Assembly (NCBI GenBank): GCA_044220725.1 | Contig: JBGAQN010000016.1 | Location: 1 to 38,025, forward strand | Direction of reading: 5' to 3' | DNA: 38,025 nt | Source of the DNA: Phosphoribacter sp044220725 | Lineage (GTDB): Bacteria > Actinomycetota > Actinomycetes > Actinomycetales > Dermatophilaceae | In this document: in pieces, positions 1 through 7,900 of the stretch | Numbering within the stretch: position 1 is the first letter of the stretch | Layout of the letters: every line of letters starts with the position of its first letter | Notes under the pieces: generated by a model | The model's input: only the letters and a program-made list of their open reading frames with translations | What the model was told of the DNA's origin: nothing | Database searches by the model: none | Program-made: the position numbers and the translations under genes

Positions 1-818
1 CCCACGACGCCTTGAAGCAGGCTGATGTGCAGCACCGAAGTCCAAGACCGGCGCAGGCGGGCCAGTTCGGGCTCGGAACCGGCGACATCCGGCCCGCCTG
101 CGCGGGCCAGGCGCACCGCGACCAGCACTGCGACGAGTAGACCGAGGAAGAGCATGACGACATCGGCGTGGATCCACGACACCGTTCGGGGGTCGAAGCC
201 AGTCCGTGCCGGGGTGTCCGCGTCACCAGAGTGCGGCCCCGACCCCGTGACCACGGTGCCGAGGACGAGCACGAGGAGGCCGACGGCATACGTGAGCCAG
301 GCGAGGCGCGCCGTGATGGCCGGGACGAGCAGGGTCCTGGTCCGGGCGTCGACCTCGTCGCCGTCCTCGGCGCCGCGCAGCATCGCGGTGGCGATCGCCA
401 CGAGGACGATGGTGGCGAGGAAGTGGAACGCGACGATGACCGGGTTGAGGCCGGTCCAGACGGTGATGCCCCCCACGACCGCCTCGATGAGGATGCCGAC
501 GATCATGGCCCATCCGAGCAGGTGCAGTTGACGACGGTGGGGCAGCCGGGTCGTCACCGCCCACAGGGCCAGCACCGCGATGACGATGAGCACGCCGGTG
601 AGGGTGCGGTTGCCGAACTCGATGAACTTGTGGAAACCCTCCGCCTGCGCCGTGATCGGGGTCAGCGAGCCCTGGGCGCAGGTCGGCCAGTCGGGGCACC
701 CCAGGCCGCTGCCGGTGAGTCGGACGATGCCGCCGGTGACGATGATGAGGACTTCGGCCACGACGTTCGCAACGAGGATCGGTCTCAGCCAGGACGGTGT
801 GCAGACGGGAAGAGCCAC
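1..818 (-). CDS. ctaA: Heme A synthase CtaA/COX15 family, C-terminus cut by the window edge
   Basis: CtaA oxidises the methyl group of heme O to the formyl group of heme A for aa3-type cytochrome oxidase. It is a polytopic membrane protein. The translation from the GTG at 818 shows an N-terminal membrane segment (VVAEVLIIVTGGIVRLTGSG), then GCPDWPTC, then EFGNRTLTG; these are the conserved early-helix and heme-ligand-region motifs of the COX15/CtaA family. Further hydrophobic segments and a second-half PHSGDA-type loop follow. About 272 codons are visible and the gene runs off position 1. The GTG start was chosen because a TACGCT hexamer sits exactly 6 nt upstream (825-830), which fits a leaderless transcript; no ribosome-binding site is visible. 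It diverges from panB. The later SURF1 gene (22764-23603) belongs to the same oxidase-maturation theme. The family call is secure and the exact start is likely. Confidence 0.9.
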   Translation of the reverse strand, partial: MALPVCTPSWLRPILVANVVAEVLIIVTGGIVRLTGSGLGCPDWPTCAQGSLTPITAQAEGFHKFIEFGNRTLTGVLIVIAVLALWAVTTRLPHRRQLHLLGWAMIVGILIEAVVGGITVWTGLNPVIVAFHFLATIVLVAIATAMLRGAEDGDEVDARTRTLLVPAITARLAWLTYAVGLLVLVLGTVVTGSGPHSGDADTPARTGFDPRTVSWIHADVVMLFLGLLVAVLVAVRLARAGGPDVAGSEPELARLRRSWTSVLHISLLQGVV

Positions 819-824
819 GTGCCC

Positions 825-830
825 AGCGTA
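825..830 (-). promoter_or_regulatory. -10 hexamer TACGCT for leaderless ctaA
   Basis: TACGCT lies 6 nt before the GTG at 818. The predicted transcription start would coincide with the start codon. The hexamer shares its TAC with a copy of the dispersed octamer (828-835). No good -35 is visible. Confidence 0.5.
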
Positions 831-881
831 TGCCGCCGGGCCGGGGCTCACGTGCGGGGGTCGGCGCGGGGGAGCGGCGAC

Positions 882-887
882 TACGGT
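882..887 (+). promoter_or_regulatory. -10 hexamer TACGGT for leaderless panB
   Basis: TACGGT is followed by 6 nt (GGTGCC) and then the GTG start at 894. There is no Shine-Dalgarno sequence between them, so a leaderless mRNA is inferred. The -35 region is not recognisable. Confidence 0.55.
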
Positions 888-893
888 GGTGCC

Positions 894-1718
894 GTGGGGT
901 ATCTGGATGACGACGAGTGGGCCAAGGCTTGGACGGTTCCGGCCCTGGCCGAGGCTAAGGCGGCCGGTCGCAAACTGGCGATGCTCACGGCATACGACGC
1001 GAGCTTCGCGCGGGTGCTGGACCGGCACGGGGTCGACCTGGTCCTCGTCGGGGACTCCCTGGGGATGGTCGTGCGTGGCCTGGCCTCGACGATCCCGGTG
1101 ACGGTGGGTGACATCGCCTACCACACAGCGGCGGTGGCGGCCGGGCTCTCGCGGGCGCTGCTGGTCTCGGACCTGCCGTTCCTCGCCGACGCGACGCCCG
1201 ATCGGGCCTTGGACGCCTCCCAGCGGTTGGCGGCCGCCGGTGCCCAGATGGTCAAGCTCGAAGGCGCGGGCCACAAGCTTGAGACGATCCGCTTCCTCAC
1301 CGAACGCGAGATCCCCGTCTGTGCACACCTGGGGCTCACCCCGCAGTCGGTGCTGCGGCTCGGCGGCTACAAGGTGCAAGGGCGCGAGGAGCGCGCCGCC
1401 GCCCGGTTGCACGAGGACGCCGTGGCCGTCGCCGAGGCGGGCGCCAGCCTGCTCGTCCTGGAGTGCGTGCCGTCCGCAGTCGCCGCCTCGGTCACCGCGA
1501 CGACGCCCATCCCGACGATCGGGATCGGCGCCGGACCCGGCTGTGACGGGCAGGTGCTCGTCCTGCACGACATGCTCGGCTTGGACACCGGACACCGGGC
1601 CCCGAAGTTCGTCAAGGACTTCCTCGCCGGGGGTGGCTCCGTGGCCGGAGCGGTCGCGGCATACTGTGCCGCGGTCCGCGACGGGAGCTTCCCCGACGCC
1701 GCACACGCCTACCAGTGA
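894..1718 (+). CDS. panB: 3-methyl-2-oxobutanoate hydroxymethyltransferase PanB
   Basis: PanB transfers a hydroxymethyl group from 5,10-methylene-THF to alpha-ketoisovalerate, giving ketopantoate. This is the first committed step of pantothenate and CoA synthesis, in the cytosol. The 274-residue length matches the family. Visible motifs in order: LTAYDASFARVLDRHG, the metal-binding LVGDSLGMV, the VKLEG segment, AHLGLTPQS, and the highly conserved PTIGIGAGPGCDGQVLV followed by HDMLGL. The open frame extends far upstream, but homology begins near the GTG at 894, and a TACGGT hexamer 6 nt before it supports that start. panC follows after 10 nt, so the two are co-transcribed. panD is not in the window. 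Confidence 0.96.
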   Translation: MGYLDDDEWAKAWTVPALAEAKAAGRKLAMLTAYDASFARVLDRHGVDLVLVGDSLGMVVRGLASTIPVTVGDIAYHTAAVAAGLSRALLVSDLPFLADATPDRALDASQRLAAAGAQMVKLEGAGHKLETIRFLTEREIPVCAHLGLTPQSVLRLGGYKVQGREERAAARLHEDAVAVAEAGASLLVLECVPSAVAASVTATTPIPTIGIGAGPGCDGQVLVLHDMLGLDTGHRAPKFVKDFLAGGGSVAGAVAAYCAAVRDGSFPDAAHAYQ

Positions 1719-1728
1719 GAGGCCTCCC

Positions 1729-2595
1729 GTGATCGACACCCTCACCGACCTGCCCGCACTGCGCCGGCACATCCTCGAATGGCGGCGGGCCGGGCTGCGG
1801 ATCGGGTTCGTGCCAACCATGGGCAACCTCCACGAGGGGCACTACTCGCTCGTCGAGCTGGCCCGGGCGCACGCCGACCGGGTGATCTCCAGCGTGTTCG
1901 TCAACCCGACGCAATTCGGCCCGAGCGAGGACTTCACTCGCTACCCGCGCACGCCGGAGGCCGACATGACCGGGCTGGCGGCCGCCGGGTGTGACGCCTT
2001 GTGGTTGCCGACGGTCGAGGGGATGTACCCATTTGGCGTCGAGCTCGCTTCGAACATCCGGCTGCCCGGGGTTGCCGACGTCCTGGAAGGGGTGCACCGC
2101 CCGGGGCACTTCGACGGGGTCTGCACGGTCGTCGCCCGGTTGTTCAACCAGGTGCAGCCGGACGTGGCCGCCTTCGGGAAGAAGGACTTCCAGCAGCTTG
2201 CGGTGATCCAGCAGATGGTGACCGACCTGGCCTACCCGCTGGAGCTGCTGCGCGGCGAGATCGTCCGCGAGGCCGACGGGTTGGCGATGAGCTCGCGCAA
2301 CCAATACCTGTCGGCGCAGGAACGCGAGACCGCGACGGTGATCCATCGGACCCTGACGGGGATGCGTGACGCGACCCTGGCCGGGACCTCCCGGCTGGTC
2401 GTCGAGGCCCAGGCGGGGCTGGCGTTGGCCGAGGCCGGTTTTGACGTCGACTACGCCGCGGTCCGCACGCCCAACCTCGCCGAGCCGTCGGCCGCACCGC
2501 AGGCGTATGCCGCCCCCGGACCCCGCGTGGCGCTCATCGCGGCTCGGTTGGGCCGGACCCGGCTGATCGACAACATCGAGTTCGACCTGCCCTGA
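1729..2595 (+). CDS. panC: Pantothenate synthetase PanC
   Basis: PanC condenses pantoate with beta-alanine using ATP through a pantoyl-adenylate intermediate. At 288 residues it has the usual length. The nucleotide-binding PTMGNLHEGH (HxGH: H35, H38) is near the N-terminus. It is followed by FVNPTQFGPSEDFTRYPRT, VVARLFNQVQPDVAAFGKKD, and the MSSRN loop of this nucleotidyltransferase superfamily. The GTG at 1729 aligns with the family N-terminus. A weak AGAGG upstream may act as ribosome-binding site. Together with panB it forms a two-gene pantothenate operon. It converges on the ABC permease gene, with 28 nt between the stop codons. Confidence 0.96.
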   Translation: MIDTLTDLPALRRHILEWRRAGLRIGFVPTMGNLHEGHYSLVELARAHADRVISSVFVNPTQFGPSEDFTRYPRTPEADMTGLAAAGCDALWLPTVEGMYPFGVELASNIRLPGVADVLEGVHRPGHFDGVCTVVARLFNQVQPDVAAFGKKDFQQLAVIQQMVTDLAYPLELLRGEIVREADGLAMSSRNQYLSAQERETATVIHRTLTGMRDATLAGTSRLVVEAQAGLALAEAGFDVDYAAVRTPNLAEPSAAPQAYAAPGPRVALIAARLGRTRLIDNIEFDLP

Positions 2596-2623
2596 CCTGG
2601 AAGGGGGCGAGAACGGCGGCTGC

Positions 2624-3400
2624 TCAGTCCGACCAGCGGAAGGTCCGGCTGGCCGCTGCGGTGGCAATCGCGCCCCACAGCAGCAGGACCACCAAAGCAC
2701 TGATGGAGAAGGTGCCCGACGCAAGTGCGGCTCGCAGCCCGTCCCCCAACGCTGCCGAGGGGAGTATGCCGGTCGCACCCGCCAACACATCCGGCAGCTG
2801 GGTGCGGGGCACGACCACGCCACCGAGGACGAGGAACAGCACCCAGAACAGGTTGGCCAGCGCGAGCACCCCTTCGGCGCGGACTAGCCCGGCCAGCAGG
2901 AGGGCGAGGGCGACGAAAGCCCACGTGCCCGCGAGCAGGAAGAGGACGGCATACAGCAGGCCGATGGGGACCGGACGCCAACCGAGCGCGACACCGACGC
3001 CGCCTATGACCAGCCATTGGAGCAGTTCGACGCCCAGCGTGGCGGCGGCCTTGCCCCAGAGCAGGCCGTCGCGGCCCAGGGGAGTGGTGCCCAGGAGGCG
3101 GAGCACGGCATACCGGCGATCGAAGCCCGTGGCGATGGCCTGCGCGGTGAACGCGGCCGAGATGACACACAGGGCGAGGACGCCCGGGACGGCCAGGTCG
3201 ATCCGGCGGCCTGCGCCCAGGGACGGGGCCGAGGTGAGCGCGAGACCGACGAGTGCGCCGAGCGGCAGGACGAGCGACACGAGAAGTTGCTCCCCGTTCG
3301 CCAGCAAGGTGGCCAACTCGAACCGGGCCTGAGCGAGGACCCGCGCTCGGGCTGGAGCAGGCGTGGGCGTCGAGCGCGGCCTGGGCGTTGCGGCGGTCAT
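2624..3400 (-). CDS. ABC-2-type exporter permease
   Basis: The product has 258 residues: a Pro/Ala-rich cytosolic N-terminus, then about six hydrophobic segments, for example LLVSLVLPLGALVGLALTSA and LANLFWVLFLVLGGVVVPRT. This layout is that of a single-domain ABC-2 exporter permease. Its ATG overlaps the stop of the upstream ATPase gene by 4 nt (ATGA at 3397-3400), so the two form one exporter unit. The substrate cannot be told from sequence. From memory, an equivalent ABC exporter sits next to ctaA and sufR in mycobacteria and is annotated there as an antibiotic-type transporter; a role in heme or oxidase biogenesis is only a guess from the neighbouring ctaA. Confidence 0.85.
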   Translation of the reverse strand: MTAATPRPRSTPTPAPARARVLAQARFELATLLANGEQLLVSLVLPLGALVGLALTSAPSLGAGRRIDLAVPGVLALCVISAAFTAQAIATGFDRRYAVLRLLGTTPLGRDGLLWGKAAATLGVELLQWLVIGGVGVALGWRPVPIGLLYAVLFLLAGTWAFVALALLLAGLVRAEGVLALANLFWVLFLVLGGVVVPRTQLPDVLAGATGILPSAALGDGLRAALASGTFSISALVVLLLWGAIATAAASRTFRWSD

Positions 3401-4107
3401 GACCGGGCCTTGCGGGTGAGGACGAAGTAGACCTGTTCGAGGCTGCCGGAGCCGACGACGTCGGCGGGTGTCCCCTCGGCGGCGGTCCGACCGTCGGCGA
3501 GGACAACCAGATGAGTGGACAAGGTCTGGGCCTCCTCGAAGGAGTGCGTCGTGACGACGAGGGTCGCACCGTCGGCCTGCACCTCGCGGAGCAGGTCGTA
3601 GACGCCCAGCCGTCCGTGTGGGTCCAGCCCGGCCGTCGGTTCGTCGAGGAAGACCACCTCCGGGCGGCCGACGAGCGCCGCCGCGAGCGCGACCCGCTGC
3701 TTCTGGCCGCCCGAGAGACGCCGGACCGTCGTCTTAGCGAAGCCGTCGATCCCCAGCCGGGCCGCGAGGGTAGCCACCGGGGCGGGGTCGGCGTAGAACG
3801 AGGCCAGGTGGTGCAAGAGAGTGAGTGGCTTGCTGCCGTTGGGCAGGCCCCCAGCCTGGAGCATGACGCCGACCCGGGCCCGGTGTTCCGGTGCGGCGAG
3901 CCACGGCGCGGCGTCGAGCACGCGGACCGAGCCGCCATCCGGTCGTTGGAGTCCGACGGCGCACTCGACCGCCGTCGTCTTTCCGGCCCCGTTAGGCCCC
4001 AGGACGATGGTGATCGATCCCTGCGGGGCTGACCAGGTCATCCCGTCGCAGGCCGACACCGTCCCGAACCGGCGGGTGAGATCGACGATCTGGACGGCTG
4101 CGCTCAC
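3397..4107 (-). CDS. ABC exporter ATP-binding protein
   Basis: This is the 236-residue nucleotide-binding subunit paired with the permease just downstream. Visible motifs: Walker A GPNGAGKTT, Q-loop MLQAGG, signature LSGGQKQR, Walker B VVFLDEPTAGLD and H-loop TTHSFEEA. This is the CcmA/DrrA-like exporter class. A longer frame exists to 4131, but homology starts at the GTG at 4107 (MSAAVQIVDLTRRFG), where a TAGACT hexamer lies 7 nt upstream. It diverges from sufR, so this short region serves two oppositely directed promoters. Confidence 0.92.
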   Translation of the reverse strand: MSAAVQIVDLTRRFGTVSACDGMTWSAPQGSITIVLGPNGAGKTTAVECAVGLQRPDGGSVRVLDAAPWLAAPEHRARVGVMLQAGGLPNGSKPLTLLHHLASFYADPAPVATLAARLGIDGFAKTTVRRLSGGQKQRVALAAALVGRPEVVFLDEPTAGLDPHGRLGVYDLLREVQADGATLVVTTHSFEEAQTLSTHLVVLADGRTAAEGTPADVVGSGSLEQVYFVLTRKARS

Positions 4108-4114
4108 GCGGTGA

Positions 4115-4120
4115 AGTCTA
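4115..4120 (-). promoter_or_regulatory. -10 hexamer TAGACT for the ABC exporter operon
   Basis: TAGACT is 7 nt upstream of the GTG at 4107, with no ribosome-binding site in between. A leaderless transcript is inferred. Confidence 0.45.
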
Positions 4121-4190
4121 TGAGCCCACATGCGGTGGGCCGCGGCGGTGTGCCCCCGACAAGGCCTTTTCGCGCCCGCCTAGACAGGGT

Positions 4191-4219
4191 TTGGCGGGCG
4201 AGCGGAATTACGACATACT
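4191..4219 (+). promoter_or_regulatory. sufR-suf operon promoter (TTGGCG, 17 bp, CATACT)
   Basis: A -35-like TTGGCG (4191-4196) and a -10-like CATACT (4214-4219) are separated by exactly 17 bp. The GTG of sufR (4226) starts 6 nt after the -10, where transcription should begin, so the operon mRNA is probably leaderless. This is the best-formed promoter in the window. Confidence 0.65.
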
Positions 4220-4231
4220 TGCGTTGTGATT
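4206..4231. promoter_or_regulatory. Candidate SufR operator: imperfect 9-bp inverted repeat
   Basis: AATTACGAC (4206-4214), an 8-nt spacer, and GTTGTGATT (4223-4231) form an inverted repeat matching at 7 of 9 positions. It covers the -10 element and the sufR start codon, where a bound repressor would block RNA polymerase. Known SufR sites are, from memory, of the CAAC-N6-GTTG kind; this one has CGAC-N8-GTTG, so the resemblance is partial. Autoregulation by holo-SufR is the expected mechanism and is inferred. Confidence 0.5.
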
Positions 4232-4996
4232 ATCGAGGCGGCCGAACGGCATACCGAGCAGGAGACGCGCACCCGTGCGCGGGTCCTGGCCACGGTGTCC
4301 GAGCGCGGCCCGATCTCGGCGTCGGCGATCGGCCGTCGGCTGGGGTTGACTGCCGCTGGCGTGCGTCGTCATCTGGAGGCGCTCGCCGAGCAGGGAGCAG
4401 TGTCCGAGCGTGACCCGATCACGGTGCCGAGCGGCCGCGGACGGGGGCGTCCCGCACGCGAGTGGGTGGTCGCCGAAGCCGGGCATGCGTCGCTGCCGTC
4501 GGGTTATGACGACCTGGCCGCGCACGCGCTGCGGTTCCTGCGCGACGCCGCCGGACCTGAGGCGGTCGCGTCCTTCGCGCGGGCCCGTTCGGCCGACCTT
4601 GAGTCCCGGTATGCCGCCGACCTGGCCACCGTCGGTGACTCGCCCGCCGCTCGGGCGCAGGCCCTGGTCGCGGCGTTGAGCCGCGACGGGTTCGCCGCGT
4701 CCGCGCGTCCGGTCGGCGAGGGGTCGCGGACCGGCATACAGGTGTGCCAGGGTCACTGCCCGGTGCATCATGTCGCGGCTGAGTTCCCCCAGCTGTGCCA
4801 GGCCGAGACCGACGCGTTCTCGCGACTGCTCGGCGTCCACGTCCAACGCCTCTCGACCCTCGCGCGAGGCCAGCACGTCTGCACGACCTTCGTCCCCACC
4901 CCGGCAGTCCCGACCCCAGCGGTCCCGACCCCAGTGGTCCCGACCCCGGCCGTCCCTCACCCGGCAGTTCCCGCACGGAAAGGTGTCACCTCGTGA
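4226..4996 (+). CDS. sufR: SufR, Fe-S-sensing transcriptional repressor of the suf operon
   Basis: SufR is a winged-helix DNA-binding protein that carries an Fe-S cluster and represses suf genes when clusters are plentiful. The 256-residue product has an N-terminal helix-turn-helix (about residues 20-75: GPISASAIGRRLGLTAAGVR) followed by the wing with SGRGRGRPA. The C-terminal cluster-binding segment has CQGHC (C174, C178), C191 and C219 in HVCTTFVP, which matches the family. It is the first gene of the operon, and its TGA overlaps the GTG of sufB (GTGA, 4993-4996). Unusual is a proline-rich tail after C219 built from five copies of a VPTPA-like pentapeptide, beyond the usual end of SufR. The GTG start coincides with the predicted transcription start. 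Confidence 0.94.
   Translation: MIIEAAERHTEQETRTRARVLATVSERGPISASAIGRRLGLTAAGVRRHLEALAEQGAVSERDPITVPSGRGRGRPAREWVVAEAGHASLPSGYDDLAAHALRFLRDAAGPEAVASFARARSADLESRYAADLATVGDSPAARAQALVAALSRDGFAASARPVGEGSRTGIQVCQGHCPVHHVAAEFPQLCQAETDAFSRLLGVHVQRLSTLARGQHVCTTFVPTPAVPTPAVPTPVVPTPAVPHPAVPARKGVTS
4892..4966 (+). repeat. Five 15-bp tandem repeats encoding the SufR tail
   Basis: Five in-frame 15-bp units of the form GTCCCGACCCCAGCG encode VPTPA, VPTPA, VPTPV, VPTPA and VPHPA. The units are nearly identical, so copy number could change by replication slippage without shifting the frame. Confidence 0.85.
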
Positions 4997-7900
4997 CCGA
5001 CATCGAGCACCTCAACCCTGGTCTGGCCGGGCTGGGCCGCTACGAATATGGCTGGTCGGACGCCGATGCCGCCGGGGCTTCGGCGCGCCGGGGCCTCAAC
5101 GAGGGCGTCGTGCGCAACATCTCCGCGCTCAAGAACGAGCCTCAGTGGATGCTCGACCTGCGGCTGAAGTCGTTGCGGCTGTTCGATCGCAAGCCGATGC
5201 CGTCGTGGGGGAGTGACCTCACCGGGATCGACTTCCAGAACATCAAGTACTTCGTCCGCTCCACCGAGAAGCAGGCCACGACCTGGGACGAGCTGCCGGC
5301 GGACATCAAGAACACCTATGACCGGTTGGGCATCCCCGAGGCCGAGAAGCAGCGCCTCATCGCCGGCGTGGCGGCTCAATATGAATGTCTGGCTCAGGAC
5401 TCCCGAGTGTGGACCGCCGACCGCGGGCTCGTCCCGATCAAGGAGATCGAACCGGGGGATCGCGTCTTCGCCTTGGACGAGACGGCTGGCCGCTTCGTCG
5501 TCGCACCCGTCCGCGCGGCCGCGCAGACCGGAACGAAGCAGACGTATGCCGTCACCGTCGGCACGCGCACCATCCGCGCCACCGAGAACCACCCGTTCCT
5601 CGTCCTCGACGATGCCCGCCAGGCCGGTCGCCAGCGGGCCCGGTACCGGCGGATGTGGAGGACGGTCGGCGAACTGCGTCCAGGGGACCTCGTTGCGGTG
5701 CCTAGGGGATTGCCCGAGGTGGGCGATGTGAGGGTGTTCCCGAGGCGGGACGGGTTTGGGCCCTCGACGTCGAACCCTGACCTGCTGTGGCTGCTCGGAT
5801 ACTTCCTCGGCGATGGCAACACGCAAAGTTCGTCCCGGACACACCGGGTCCAGTTCGCTGTGGTCGAGTCGGACCGCGCGGTTCGCGATGAGATCGCTCG
5901 GGTCGTCATGGAGCAGTTCGGCCTACGGGTCATCGAGGCCGACGATGTGCGCGTCGTGGTCAACTCCAAGGCCCTCGTCGAGTGGCTGTGGAACGAAGGC
6001 TTGGCTGGGACAGCCCTGACGAAGGAGGTGCCGAGTTGGGTGCACGGGCTGCCGAAAGCCGAGCGCCTTGCGTTCCTCGGTGGGTGGGTGGACGCGGACG
6101 GGTACGTCGGTCCCGCCCGTTCTGGTTCAGTCCTGCTGACCAGCGGCAGCGAACAGCTTCTGAACCAGGGCAAGGCCCTGGCCCAACTATGTGGATTGAA
6201 CGCCGCCGGTCCCTATCACTTCTCGTCTCCGCATCCGCATGATGCGGACCGGTTGGTGGATGGATACCGCCTCCACATCACTGGGGAGTTCGAGCAACTC
6301 GACTGCCGGAACCCCAAGCGCACCGCACGCTTCGGGCGTCGCGCCTACCACCATTCGTTCACCACCGCGAAGGGCACCACCTTCCGAACCCATGTCACCG
6401 AGCACCTCGGCTTCGCGAGGGTCTCCGGGATCGCGGCATACGGGATCGAACCGGTGTGGGACCTGGAAGTCGACGGTCCCCACAACTTCGTCGCCGAGGG
6501 TGTGATCGTCCACAACTCCGAAGTGGTGTACCACCAGATTCGCGAGGACCTGGAGGAGAAGGGCGTCATCTTCGTCGACACCGACACCGGCCTGCGCGAG
6601 CACGAGGACATTTTCAAGGAGTACTTCACCTCGGTGATCCCGGCAGGTGACAACAAGTTCGCCTCGCTCAACACCGCCGTGTGGTCGGGCGGCTCGTTCA
6701 TCTACGTGCCGCCAGGCGTCAAGGTCGACATCCCGCTGCAGGCCTACTTCCGGATCAACACCGAGAACATGGGCCAGTTTGAGCGGACCCTCATCATCGC
6801 GGACGAGGGGTCCTACGTTCATTACGTCGAGGGCTGTCTGCCCGCCGGTGAGTTGGTGGCCGACGCCGACGGCACTCACCGACCAATCGAAACGATCCGA
6901 GTCGGCGACCGAGTCCTCACCCACGAGGGACGGCCCGCCCGGGTGTCGGCGATCCAGGTCCGAGACTACGACGGGCCGATGCACACCTTCACGCCGTTGT
7001 CCCCGGGCAACGCATTCCGGGTCACCAGCGAGCACCCCCTGCTCGTCGTGCCCCGCGGCGACGCTGTGGTCAAGCGGGCTCCTCGGCACGGGTGGCTGCC
7101 GGAGGTCGACAGCAGCCGTCTTATTGCCACGCAGCCGCAATGGCGCCCTGCCAAGGACGTCCAGGTCGGCGACTTCCTCGTCTACCCCAAGCCCCGCTTC
7201 ACGCCGGCCCAGACGACGTTGCCGTTCGACTTCGCACGGCTGGCCGGCTACTACCTCGCCGAGGGGCATACGACGCTCACCAACGGCGCGGAGTCCGTGG
7301 TCTTCTCGTTCCACATCGACGAGCTGGCCTACGTCGATGAACTCCAGCAGATCTTCAAGGAGCTCTACGACGTCTCCGGATCGGTCCGGCTTGACGAGTC
7401 CAAGCACGAGGCGCGCCTGCTCGTCTACTCCAAGGCGGCTTACCACGCCCTGCGGATCCACTGCGGGACCGGGTCTGCCACCAAGCGACTGTCGGCCGAT
7501 CTGCTCGGTCAGGACGACCTCTTCCTGCGCGCCCTGGTGGATGCCTATGTCAACGGGGACGGTTCGGTGATCCGTCGCGGAGCCTCGAAGCAGGCAACGT
7601 GGGTCCGCGCCCATACCGTGTCCCGGGTCTGGGCGATGCAACTGCAGGCGATCATGGCTCGCCTCGGCACCTTTGCGACCCTGGAGTTGCGCCGCCCTGG
7701 TGGCCCTGGCTCGATCCTCGGTCGGGACGTGGTCCGTCAGGACTTGTGGCAGGTCCAGTGGACCGAGCGTGATGGTGAGGGAGTCGGGCCCCGCCAGGTT
7801 CGCGATGCCGGGGACTACTACCTGGTGCCCGTCAAGCAGCGGGAGGACACGGCATACCAGGCGCCTGTGTTCAACCTCGATGTCGAGGCGCCGGACAGCT

